DNA of 64,000 nt from Polytrichum commune (taxonomy: Eukaryota; Streptophyta; Polytrichopsida; Polytrichales; Polytrichaceae). Location of the stretch: assembly GCA_950295325.1 (NCBI GenBank), contig OX485805.1, forward strand, positions 57,186,758 to 57,250,757. The letters run 5' to 3'. The translations under genes were made by a program, and so were the position numbers. Position 1 is the first letter of the stretch. Every line of letters starts with the position of its first letter. The notes below the pieces were generated by a model. It made no database searches. It saw only the letters and a program-made list of their open reading frames with translations, and was not told where the DNA came from. Of the stretch, positions 34,955-44,696 are shown in pieces.

Positions 34955-36685
34955 TAAGGCATTTGAGGATGGGACAAAAACTATCCAACATTCATTACTT
35001 GGTAGATAAAACAATGAACATGTGTGAAAACTAAAACCTACTCGAAAATCTCCGGATCAAATTCTTGTAGGTGTATGGGGATTAGCCGGCCGGATGCCTC
35101 TGCTGTAACCGAGAGAGCTTTACCCGATTTTGAAGAAAAACTTTGGTTATTTGGTAAAGTCAAGTGGGAAGGGGGCATTAATTAGCATTGGAGAACTTGG
35201 CCATGCGATCTAAAACCCCACACAAGTGTTGGTTGAATGCACTTGTACTCACAAGATATTTTCTTCGAGGGCACCAACTTCCAAGAGCACTAACCTACAC
35301 CACGTTGACCAGAAAATTTGGGACGTCAAGCAATATACATAGATTGGTGTGCCATTATGCACATTGTGGCAACCGAAGTTGTTAAACCTGTGTGCCAAAG
35401 TTTCGTAACGGTATGCTTTGGAAATATGTAGTAAGGTGCTTCCTGATTCATCGGTTTTTATGCTGGACTTTAATTTCCACTTGAGATTTGAGTGTCACGG
35501 TCTCGACTCTCGAGCAATATAAGACTGCCATGTGGCAAAATGCCAGGGTTAACAAGGTAGTGAAAGCTTCAGCAGGAGGCACTCTATGGGTGTGAGAGAA
35601 ATTAGAGTGATATTCATAATTGATCGTTCATCCAAGAGTAGCATGGTTTTTGGAACTCATCAGATGTTGTTCATCCATGGAGGTGCAATATCATCCATAA
35701 TTCTTAGATTATGTCCATGAGTTGATTGGGTATGATTGAACACTAACATGAGTAGGTGGATGACTTGATGTTCTTGTAGCTTGTCATCCACTCTCCCCTT
35801 GCTACTGTAGTTATTTAATCCAAAATGAGCGAGAGGTAGGATGTTAGATCATGTCATAAGTTAATCTTCTGCAATCCATACGTATGGAAGTCTGCAGTCT
35901 TATGTAAGTGCACCTGTCATCAAATCTTAATTGTTATAAACACCTACTTTTGAGGGTAGCTAGTGTGAGCATTTCACTCGACTGATTTCAAAGTCCACAT
36001 GAGTAGTTGCTAGAAGCTTATTGCACTAAATATTGTATTTCGTGTCACTAACTGTTTGGAATTACGAAATGCTAAAACTAAGAACCGTATTTCTCATTTT
36101 ATCCAACAAAGGTCGAATTGGTTGTTTGAACATCTTTACTTGGCAAGAAAATACATCAATAGTAAAAAGATATAGCATTATGTAACTACAAATAGTTAGT
36201 TGAATAAAATATTTAGTGTAATATTTGAGTTAAGTTAATTGCAATATACATGTGTGGATGGATGTATTAACAAAGCATCACATATTTTACATATAATATC
36301 CATTGATAGGAGAGGTATGTGGGACTTATATGGTCACTTTTCTAGATCTGACACCCAGTTCGTTTGAAAATTTTGAAAAAATGATTACAACAGATAATCT
36401 ACATTGATTTGTGCAATTAGGTTGCCCCACGCTAATTTATCAACATGCCACACAATTTTGAGTATTATTACTAGGGTAACGATATATAAGATTTATTTAT
36501 TTAGTATTGTTGTTGCTATACGAAAAGATAAACGAAGTCATAAGCTTTGTGATTTCATTTTGACCTAAAAGTTGCATGGGAATAAAGGCAACCAGTTCGC
36601 AAAGGCAACCTAATTGCACATGTCAGTGTAATAGGTCAAAAATACCTCACAAATATATTTCGGGTGACCCGGCCAGAAGTCCAGA
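34955..36685. other. no gene; dispersed repeats
   Basis: No supported gene. A block at 35650-35830 (CCATGAGTTGATTGG, TTGTCATCCACTCTCC) resembles 40290-40450. The family C MITE is at 36023-36220. Confidence 0.4.
36023..36220. mobile_element. MITE family C, copy 4
   Basis: It runs from GCACTAAATATTGTATTTCG to AAAATATTTAGTGTA, with GGTCGAATTGGTTGTTTG inside, as in copy 3. The right end is decayed. Confidence 0.75.
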
Positions 36686-36688
36686 CCC

Positions 36689-36846
36689 TTCCAGAACAAT
36701 CTACTCCAACGAACGAACGAACGAACGAACGAACGAACGAACGAGTCAAGTCCAGAACCTTCCACCCGTTCCAGAAGCCTCCAGGCCCCTCTCGTGATAC
36801 CGGCACCTTCGAAACTCATTCTTTAGCCGCTCTCCTCACATATAAG
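36689..36846 (+). promoter_or_regulatory. heat-shock elements and TATA box of BAG gene 1
   Basis: TTC-n2-GAA lies at 36689-36696. A compound site, GAA-n2-TTC-n6-TTC-n2-GAA, lies at 36755-36776, and a TATAAG box at 36841-36846. The compound site is repeated with the same spacing ahead of BAG gene 2. Alternating GAA/TTC pentamers are HSF-binding sites, and heat induction is known for plant BAG6. A (CGAA)n microsatellite of about 35 bp (36709-36744) lies between the two sites in this copy only. Confidence 0.7.
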
Positions 36847-36939
36847 TTAACGCAGGCCGCCATTCCCTCCAATTCATGCATAGTAATTTCGCATCCGTCA
36901 CCGAGATATTCCTTGTAAGATTGATATTCTATAATCACA

Positions 36940-37235
36940 GAGAGGAGTTGAGGATTGGAGTTGCTTGAGGTTTTGAGAACAGGAGGCTTGTTTCTTGGAG
37001 GGAGATTTTGGAGTCACTGTGATTTCTCTTGTAACCTTGAAATCGAAGTTTCATACGAGTTCGAAATTTGGAGATTCTTGGAGATTTAGGGCAAGAGGTT
37101 TGATTCTTGGAGGGATATTTTGGAGTCGCTGTGATTTCCCTTCTGATCTTTGAAATTTAGAATCACCTAGAGCAGGTGGGGATTGGAGCTGCTTGAAGGT
37201 TTGAGACGAGTAGGTTTGTTTGTTGGAGACAAGAG
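36940..37235 (+). repeat. tandem repeats in the 5' leader of BAG gene 1
   Basis: Two full and one partial diverged units of about 110 bp, with GGAGCTGCTTGA, CAGGAGGCTTG, TTTTGGAGTCGCTGTG and TGATTTCCCTTCTGA, lie between TATA and ATG. The same arrangement precedes BAG gene 2. Confidence 0.8.
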
Positions 37236-37287
37236 TTTGGAAGTTTTTGAGTTTGGTGAGCGTTGCGGGGGTTTGAGGAGTCGCAGA

Positions 37288-39327
37288 ATGATGGGAGGAG
37301 GATTCTTCGACAATGTGTACCCTTACAATGTGTACGGGGCGCAGCCACGAGGCGGATTTTATCGGCCACGCGCTTCTGAATACGATCAGTTTTGGTATCC
37401 TAGTCGAATGAGGCAGCCTGCTTCGCCAAACGAGAGTCGAGGAGAGGGTGAGAGGGCGAGGAACGTGGAAGAAACTCCTGTGAGGAGGAATGTGAGGACC
37501 GTTGTGGTGGAAGACGGAGGCGAGAAGGAGGCGGAGTCGCGGAAATCTCCACCACAGGCTCCACAGTCGCAGAAAGCGCCACAGGGGCAGAAAGGTCCAG
37601 CTGTGAGGTTTGAGAGTTCGGATGCAGCGGCGTCGAAGATACAAAGTGTGTATCGGGGCTACTCTGTGAGAAGAACAGAGCCTTTGAAGCACCTGAGAGT
37701 CATACGCAAGGTGAAAGCGGAGTTCGAGGAATTGATGCGCAAGTCGTATCGACCCGAGGAGACGGAGAAGCTCCGTGAGGACCCGCAGGTACGGTTGAGA
37801 TGGACAGAGGGAATTATGGCGCTGATATTGAGATTGGATTCGCTTCAAGGTGTCCATCCTGTTGTGCGTGACATTCGCAAGTCCGTGACAAAGGAGTTGA
37901 TTTGTTTCCAAGAGCGGATCGAATCAATGGCTGATGCGGTTAAAGAAAATATGGTTGTGGACAATGTCGAAGCAGAAAATGCGTACACAGCGATTGACGA
38001 GGATGTGCCGGATTTGGAAACCGAAAAGGAAACTACATTGCGGACAGACGGTTCATCAGATTCAAGTACGTCCCCTGTTCCTGAAGAATCGACTAAGGTG
38101 GTCACTTCACTTGTCGAAAAAATCGACATAGCTGATGATTTGCAGGGTAAGAGTGGTGAGAGCTCAATACTTGAGCCAGAACCCCCGATTCAAATAACCT
38201 CAGAAAAATGTCAAGAAAGTGATTCTTCGATGGATTCCGAAGCGAATCCTACCATGAGCATGGACAACGAAGTACCCTTCGCATTGGAGTCGTCTTTCAT
38301 GGTCGCGGACACATCGGAAGAGGTAACAAATGATAAATTGGTGAATGGGTCAAAGATGGAAAGTGTTCCTGCTGAAGTAACCTCGGCCATGGAGTTGGAA
38401 GGAGAAAATGAGGGGTCCCCTCTGGTAGAGGACATTGAATTGGGTGAAGACAAGAAGGAAGTTGTCGCATGTGAGAATGCGGGTGGTGATGCGATGAACG
38501 AGTGCGATATGGACAGAATTCCGATTGAAGGGATCTCAGGTATGGAAGTAGAAGTTGAGAATAAGGGATTTCCTCAGGTAGAGGGCGGTGAGACAGGCGT
38601 GGAAGAGGACGCTGTAGCAGGTCAGAACATGGGGGAAACAAAATTTCTCCCCACTGCACAGTCAATTATTCCAGAGAATGTGAAGGAGAGTTTGATAAGT
38701 GGAGATAATAAGCCAGAAGTGGCAATCGCAACGGAGGGAACTGAATGTACTTGCTTGCCAGCAGGAGAGTTAGAAGAGGCCGCAGACGGTTATAGAGGTG
38801 ACGACTCAAGAAGTACAGAAGATGAAGAGTTGTCCACTTCACCAATAGATGCAAGTAACGATGCCATGGTTGTTGCAAATCAACCTTCCTGGACATCCCT
38901 GATTAGCGAGTCACGCCAGGGCGATGCTTTACAAATGACTCTTTCCGAGCCTCCGACAACGAGTGATGATTCCAGCTTGTCAGATCGTGCGTTGATGTTA
39001 CAAATCTTGGAAGAGAATCGTAAGTTGAAAGCTGTGGTCGGCGAGGTTCTCCAATGGGGTAAGCAACAAAACGAAGTCATCAACAACTTGGCGAGCAAAG
39101 TCAAGCGATTAGAAGGCGATGTGTCGAATGCAAACTTGTTGAAGGATTGCACCCATTCGAGTAGGAAGAGGGCAAGCTGTATTGCAGGTCCGATAGGGGA
39201 GAGGGAAAGAGTCGTGCGCAGATTGGAAAATGGTCGCAATGGCAGGTGGGGTAATGGGCGGCAAATAAATTACATCAATGGAGATGAGCAATGGCCATCT
39301 TCGACTGAATCAGAAGATTTCTTCTAG
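37288..39327 (+). CDS. IQ-motif BAG-domain co-chaperone, tandem copy 1
   Basis: This intronless CDS of 679 residues starts MMGGGFFDN; upstream in-frame sequence has no ATG. Residues 112-129 (DAAASKIQSVYRGYSVRR) contain a calmodulin-binding IQ motif. The adjoining BAG domain (about 133-216, with LRLDSLQGVHPVVRDIRK) should bind the Hsp70 ATPase domain. This order is that of plant BAG5/6/7. A long acidic, low-complexity middle follows, then a coiled coil (about 565-620, from SDRALMLQILEENRKL) and a basic Gly/Asn/Arg tail ending STESEDFF. Length fits the larger BAG6-like members. HSEs upstream suggest heat induction. It is a tandem duplicate of 42603-44696, and both frames are intact. Confidence 0.93.
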   Translation: MMGGGFFDNVYPYNVYGAQPRGGFYRPRASEYDQFWYPSRMRQPASPNESRGEGERARNVEETPVRRNVRTVVVEDGGEKEAESRKSPPQAPQSQKAPQGQKGPAVRFESSDAAASKIQSVYRGYSVRRTEPLKHLRVIRKVKAEFEELMRKSYRPEETEKLREDPQVRLRWTEGIMALILRLDSLQGVHPVVRDIRKSVTKELICFQERIESMADAVKENMVVDNVEAENAYTAIDEDVPDLETEKETTLRTDGSSDSSTSPVPEESTKVVTSLVEKIDIADDLQGKSGESSILEPEPPIQITSEKCQESDSSMDSEANPTMSMDNEVPFALESSFMVADTSEEVTNDKLVNGSKMESVPAEVTSAMELEGENEGSPLVEDIELGEDKKEVVACENAGGDAMNECDMDRIPIEGISGMEVEVENKGFPQVEGGETGVEEDAVAGQNMGETKFLPTAQSIIPENVKESLISGDNKPEVAIATEGTECTCLPAGELEEAADGYRGDDSRSTEDEELSTSPIDASNDAMVVANQPSWTSLISESRQGDALQMTLSEPPTTSDDSSLSDRALMLQILEENRKLKAVVGEVLQWGKQQNEVINNLASKVKRLEGDVSNANLLKDCTHSSRKRASCIAGPIGERERVVRRLENGRNGRWGNGRQINYINGDEQWPSSTESEDFF

Positions 39328-40478
39328 AGTAGTTCCGATAGAGAATATGACTACTCAAAAGCCGCATTCAATTTGTACATATTTGTACATAGCAATCTTT
39401 TTTGTAACATACGGAACTTTTGGACACTCAAATCTGATGTCTCCGCCGTTCACGTTGTAAGTTTGTATATTACGTTATCTGGTGTATGAAGTATTCTGGC
39501 AAGTCCGTGTGGTATTTAGGGGTATGGTCTCCTACACATTACAGTAGCAGGAGCTTGACAACCCTGCAGAAACCTCGGCAGATCTAACTAGATTGGACGA
39601 CTGGAACGAGTGCCATTCTCGTCGCACCATAAAATGAATCGCATCATAAAGTCATTGAAATGAAAATGGCACTTGCCTGCCATCATGTAAACGAAATGCT
39701 TCGTGATCCATATTTCAAATTGTCCTGCATTTGTATTGTCAAAGTAAAGCTCAACCTCGCATTTCCAGCAATCTAGACAGGCTCAATTCTAATTATACCT
39801 TTACATATCATGCACAACTCTCATCATCATCTGGTTTGATAGCTTGCATTCAGTCACATACCTTGCAAATATATAATCACTCCACTATGTCTGTGATGCT
39901 CCTACCCTAAACCTTCATATGGACCTCGTAGGGTACAGTGGGTTGTCTGCAATTCTAGTGAAACCAGGAAAGGGTATCCTCGCATGCCGTTGTTAGCATT
40001 CCTCACATTTTCAATTCAACAGGACAAACCTGAATTCATAGTCAATTAAATAGTTAAACACCTATTTCTCTGTAGACAGTTTTTGTTGTAGACTAAGTGA
40101 ATTGCAAAACATTGTTGCCTCTTGATTCTTGATGTTTTGCATGAGACAGACTATCACAGACATCTTGATGGTTTGCATAGTCTGTCTATGCTAACCTTGT
40201 GCTTATACATATGGGTCCACTCCCTTCTTTAATGATGTGGGGCCATAACCGACTGCACATCCAAGAGCAAAAGGGTTATCAAAACTTGTCACAATATTTC
40301 ATCCATGGAGGCATAATATCATCCATGATTTCTAGGTTTTGTCCATGAGCTGATCGGTTATGACCAATAACCAACTCGAAGAGGAGGGTAACTTGCCACT
40401 CCTCTGGCTTATCATCCACTCTCCTCTTGTTGGTTATTTAGGCCAAAAGCTTGGTTGCTTTGAAGAGCATAAATATAG

Positions 40479-40940
40479 TGCATCGTTTATAGTATTTAGT
40501 GTGACATGCATAATAATGTCACTCACTCTGTTTTGAGGCGTATACTAGGTTACACTAATTATCAACAACTTCATTAGTAGTAGTGTCATCTCGTGACACT
40601 AGGCGTCCAACTGCGCTTTCTAATATCTTTGTAGGAGTTTGTTCAATAATGTTATGAGGTACATGCCTATGTAATACAATGGTCTACAAATCAAAGTTGG
40701 CATAAGTATTATCAATAATATCTTCCTCTTGCATACTAAAACGCAAAACTATCATCTCAAGCACCCCAATGTGCTACACCAAATGTCATGAAGTAAATAA
40801 AATTTCACTTTAAAAAATTACTTGTATTGGCAAATAGTATCATATTGGCGATTAGTGGATGTGACACTTTGAGACCTCTAGGCATCTAGTTTAGGCCATT
40901 CGCAAAAGTGTACGCGACATTGAATACCATAAACGGTGTA
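40479..40940. mobile_element. MITE family B, copy 2
   Basis: It begins GTGCATCGTTTATAGTATTT and ends TGAATACCATAAACGGTGTA. The interior (GACCTCTAGGCATCTAGTTTA, GTTATGAGGTACATGC) is collinear with 15650-16193. Confidence 0.78.
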
Positions 40941-41024
40941 GAAGAGTTGGAAAGAGGAGGAGGAGAGAGAGGAGAGCTTTCAAGTGAGACCTCCAAACAT
41001 TCTTCAAAGGCGGTAAATAAAAAA

Positions 41025-41412
41025 TAAATTAGTGTGCTGATTTAGTGTGTATATTTTATAATATATTAGATAATGCCTTCTACCTTCAGAAGTATTCATA
41101 TGCATTCAAACTAATTAAGTGTGATTGAATGTAATTAAATATAATTAACCATGATTAATCATAATTAAGCCCAATTAAATCAGAAAGTATGTTTACCAAA
41201 TTAATCAATCCGAATTATTTAAAAAATATATACTTACTGGAATTAATCATGATTTACTGGAATTAATTTCAGTAATTATATTTTATAATTAATTAGGCTT
41301 GATTACATATAATCACGCTTAATTGTTTGAATGTGTATGAATACTTCTGAAGGTGGAAGGCATAATCTAAAATATTATAAAATATACATACTAAATAAAC
41401 ACACTAATTTAA
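41025..41412. mobile_element. foldback MITE with arms of about 100 bp
   Basis: The left arm (ATATTTTATAATATATTAGA, TAATGCCTTCTACCTTCAG, AAGTATTCATATGCATTC) is the inverted partner of the right arm (GAATGTGTATGAATACTTCT, GAAGGTGGAAGGCATAATCT). The AT-rich centre has many AATTAA words. No target duplication is clear and there is no coding sequence. Confidence 0.85.
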
Positions 41413-42068
41413 GTTTAATTTTAGAATGAAAAAGAAAATTTCAAATTATAAGTCGCAAAAAAATAACCTTAATTTCAATGAAGGTTTTGTAATTTTATTG
41501 ACCTCTAAATTAAATACATGCTTTATTGACGATTTCACTTTTAAAAAGAAATCCCAATCAATTGTTTATTCACTCAATGGAAGTGATCATATACATATTG
41601 GATTTTGAACCTTCAAGGTGAAGTGCACTCAATATGAGATTTGTGGAGAAGTGGCCTTCAAGAATGCGAGGGCAATGATTTTTTCAAAGTCGGGCGGGGC
41701 GGGCAGCAGTTTTCGGTCGGGTTCAGAAATTTCAAAAAAAACTTTTGCGGGGTTGCCCCAGCCCGGATCTGAGACCCCCTGAAAGTTTGTGGGGGGGGGG
41801 GTTAAAACGTCCTCCGTTACCTACTGGAAGCCTACTTGTCGGTCAGAATGTTCTCGTTTGGCAACATGCAGTTATTGACCTTGACAATTAATGGGATAAG
41901 GCTATCCTTTATGCTCCGTTAACGTTCAAATTTAACCTTCCATCCGGTTGAGCGCCCAATATTGGAAACTACCTCGTAAATATCTCACACATATGTCGGG
42001 TGACCCGGCCAGATATTTCCAGACCTGTCCGGAAGCCCACCAACGAGGGAACCAACCCGTCAAGTCCA

Positions 42069-42164
42069 GAACCTTCCACCCTTTCCAGAAGCCTCCGGAC
42101 CCCTCTCGCGATCGCCGGGACCTTCGAAACTCTGCTTCGCCACTCTCATCACGTTCATATAAAT
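42069..42164 (+). promoter_or_regulatory. heat-shock element and TATA box of BAG gene 2
   Basis: The same compound site as in copy 1, GAA-n2-TTC-n6-TTC-n2-GAA, is at 42069-42090. TATAAAT is at 42158-42164. The site-to-TATA distance (67 bp) nearly equals that in copy 1 (64 bp). The GAAC microsatellite of copy 1 is absent here. Confidence 0.7.
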
Positions 42165-42257
42165 GCAGGTCACCGTTCCTCCCCCCTCGTGCATAGTTTC
42201 GCAATCGCTACGGGTATTTCTTTTGCGCTCGTTCGACATTCTAGAGTCATAGACACG

Positions 42258-42550
42258 AGTTGAGAGTTGGAGCTGTTTGACGTTTTGAGAACAGGAGGCT
42301 TGTTTGTTGGACGGAGGTTTTGGAGTCACTGATTTCTCTTGTAACCTTGAAATCAAAGAATCGTACAGAGGAGTCTGAAATTGGAGCTGTTTGAAGTTTT
42401 GAGAACAGGAGGCTTGTTTCTTGGAGGGAGGTTTTGGAATCGCTGTGATTTCCCTTCTGAGCTTGGAAATTTGGGATCACCTAGAGCAGGTGGGGATTGG
42501 AGCTGCTTGAAGGTTTGAGACGAGTAGGTTTGTTTGTTGGAGACAAGAGT
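42258..42550 (+). repeat. tandem repeats in the 5' leader of BAG gene 2
   Basis: Units of about 100-125 bp sharing TTGGAGCTGTTTGA, GAGAACAGGAGGCTTGTTT and GGAGGTTTTGGA occur two and a half times, as in copy 1. Confidence 0.82.
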
Positions 42551-42602
42551 TTTGGGAGCTTTTGATTTTGGTGAGCGTTCCGGGGGTTTGAGGAGTCACA
42601 GG

Positions 42603-44696
42603 ATGATGGGAGGAGGATTCTTTGACAATGCGTACCCTTACAATCTGTACGGGGCGCAGCCACGAGGCGGATTTTATCGGCCACGCGCTTCTGAATACGA
42701 TCAGTTTTGGTATCCTAGTAGAATGAGGTACCCTGCTTCGCCAAATGAGAGTCGAGGAGAGGGTGAGAAGACGAAGGCGAAGGCGAGGAACGTGGAAGAA
42801 ACTCCTGTGAGGAGGAATGTGAGGACCGTTGTGGTGGAAGACGGAGGCGAGAAGGAGGCGGAGTCGCGGAAAGCTCCACCACAGGCTCCACAGTCGCAGA
42901 AAGCGCCACAGGGGCGGAAAGGTCCAGCTGTGAGGTTTGAGAGTTCGGATGCAGCGGCGTCGAAGATACAAAGTGTGTATCGGGGATACTCTGTGAGAAG
43001 AACAGAGCCTTTGAAGCACCTGAGAGTCATACGCAAGGTGAAAGCGGAGCTCGAGGAGTTGATGCGCAAGTCGCATCGACCTGAGGAGACGGAGAAGTTC
43101 CGTGAGGACCCGCAGGTACGGTTGAGATGGACAGAGGGAGTTATGGCGCTGATATTGAAATTGGACTCGCTTCAAGGTGTCCATCCTGTTGTGCGGGACA
43201 TTCGCAAGTCCGTGGCAAAGGAGTTGATTCGTTTTCAGGAGAGGATCGACTCATTGGCTGATGGGGTTAAAGAAAAGTTGGTTGTGGAGAATGATGATTC
43301 CGTGGAGGAAGACAGTAACGTCGAAGCCAAAAATGAAGGCATAGCGATTGACGAGGACACAAATGTGCCGGATTTGGAAACCGAAAAGGAAACTGCATTG
43401 CGGACAGAGGGTTCATCAGATTCAAGTGCGTCCCCTGTTCCTGAAAATTTGACTAAGGTGGTCACTTCACTTGTCGAAAAAATCGACATAGCTGATGATT
43501 TGCAGGGCAAGAGTAGTGAGAGCTCAATTCTTGAGGCAGAACTCCCGATTCAAATAACCTCAGAGAGATGCCAAGAAAGCGATTCTTCCGTGGATTCCGA
43601 AGCGAATCCTACCATGAGCATGGACAACGAAGTACCTTTGGCGTTGGAGTCGTCTTCCATGGTCGCGGGCACATCGGAAGAGGTAACAAATGATAAATTG
43701 GTGAATGGGTCAAAGATGGAGAGGTTTCCTGCTGAAGTAACCTCGGCCATGGAGTTGGAAGGAGAAAATGAGGGGTCCCTTTCGGTGGAGAACATTGAAC
43801 TGGTTGAAGATGAGAAGGAAATTGTAGCATGTGAAATTGCGGATGGTGATGCGATGAACGAGTGCGATATGGACATAATTCCGATTGAAGGGATCTCAGG
43901 TATGGACGTAGAAGTTGAGAATAAGAGATCTCCTCAGGTAGAGGGCGGTGAGACAGGAGTGGAAGAGGACGCTGTAGCAGATCAGGACATGGAGGAAACA
44001 AAATTTCTCCCCACTGCACAGTCAATTATCCCAGAGAATGTGAAGGAGAGTTTGATAAGTGGAGAAAATGACCCGGAAGTGGCAAACGCAACGGAGGGAA
44101 CTGAATGTACTTGCTTGCCAGCAGGAGAGTTGGAAGAGGCCGCAGACGGTTATAGAGGTGACGACTCAAGAAGTACAGAAGATGAAGAGTTGTCCACTTC
44201 ACCAATAGATGCAAGTAACGATGCCATGGTTGTTGCAAATCAACCTTCCTGGACATCCCTGATTAGCGAGTCACGCCAGGGTGATGCTTTACAAGTGACT
44301 CTTTCCGAGCCTCCGACAACGACTGATGATTCAAGCTTGTCAGATCGTGCGTTGATGTTACAAATCTTGGAAGAGAATCGTAAGTTGAAAGCTGTGGTCG
44401 GCGAGGTTCTCCAATGGGGTAAGCAACAAAACGAAGTCATCAACAACTTGGCGAGCAGAGTTAAACAATTAGAAGGTGATGTTTCGAATGCAAAATTGCT
44501 GAAGGATTGTATCCATTCGAACAGGAAGAGGGGAGGCAGTATAGGGAGCATTGCAGGCCCAATAGGGGAGAGGGAAAGGGTTGTCCGCAGATTGGGAAAT
44601 GGTCGCAATGGTAGGTGGGGTAATGGGCGACAAATAAACTACATCAATGGAGATGAGCAATGGCTATCTTCGACTGAATCGGAAGATTTCTTCTAG
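42603..44696 (+). CDS. IQ-motif BAG-domain co-chaperone, tandem copy 2
   Basis: Intronless, 697 residues, starting MMGGGFFDN. It is a close paralogue of 37288-39327 along the whole length. The IQ motif (KIQSVYRGYSVRR, about 121-133) and BAG domain (LKLDSLQGVHPVVRDIRK) are intact. Small insertions relative to copy 1 are four residues before ARNVEE and a longer acidic stretch after the BAG domain. The C-terminal coiled coil and tail ending STESEDFF are conserved. A polyadenylation signal AATAAA lies at 44772-44777. The frame is preserved despite many substitutions, so both copies are probably functional. Confidence 0.93.
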   Translation: MMGGGFFDNAYPYNLYGAQPRGGFYRPRASEYDQFWYPSRMRYPASPNESRGEGEKTKAKARNVEETPVRRNVRTVVVEDGGEKEAESRKAPPQAPQSQKAPQGRKGPAVRFESSDAAASKIQSVYRGYSVRRTEPLKHLRVIRKVKAELEELMRKSHRPEETEKFREDPQVRLRWTEGVMALILKLDSLQGVHPVVRDIRKSVAKELIRFQERIDSLADGVKEKLVVENDDSVEEDSNVEAKNEGIAIDEDTNVPDLETEKETALRTEGSSDSSASPVPENLTKVVTSLVEKIDIADDLQGKSSESSILEAELPIQITSERCQESDSSVDSEANPTMSMDNEVPLALESSSMVAGTSEEVTNDKLVNGSKMERFPAEVTSAMELEGENEGSLSVENIELVEDEKEIVACEIADGDAMNECDMDIIPIEGISGMDVEVENKRSPQVEGGETGVEEDAVADQDMEETKFLPTAQSIIPENVKESLISGENDPEVANATEGTECTCLPAGELEEAADGYRGDDSRSTEDEELSTSPIDASNDAMVVANQPSWTSLISESRQGDALQVTLSEPPTTTDDSSLSDRALMLQILEENRKLKAVVGEVLQWGKQQNEVINNLASRVKQLEGDVSNAKLLKDCIHSNRKRGGSIGSIAGPIGERERVVRRLGNGRNGRWGNGRQINYINGDEQWLSSTESEDFF

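Larger units (their letters stand above)
39328..42068. other. spacer between the BAG genes
   Basis: No gene is seen. The 3' UTR of BAG gene 1 probably ends before 39480. The stretch includes a dispersed repeat (40290-40450), the family B MITE (40479-40940), a foldback element (41025-41412) and a run of 11 or more G near 41790. Confidence 0.5.

Noticed and set aside
37051-37911. Long minus-strand open frame antisense to BAG gene 1 (and 42477-43184 opposite gene 2)
   Set aside because: It mirrors the codon bias of the sense BAG gene, runs through the untranslated leader and has no recognisable domain. Its presence in both copies follows from their duplication.
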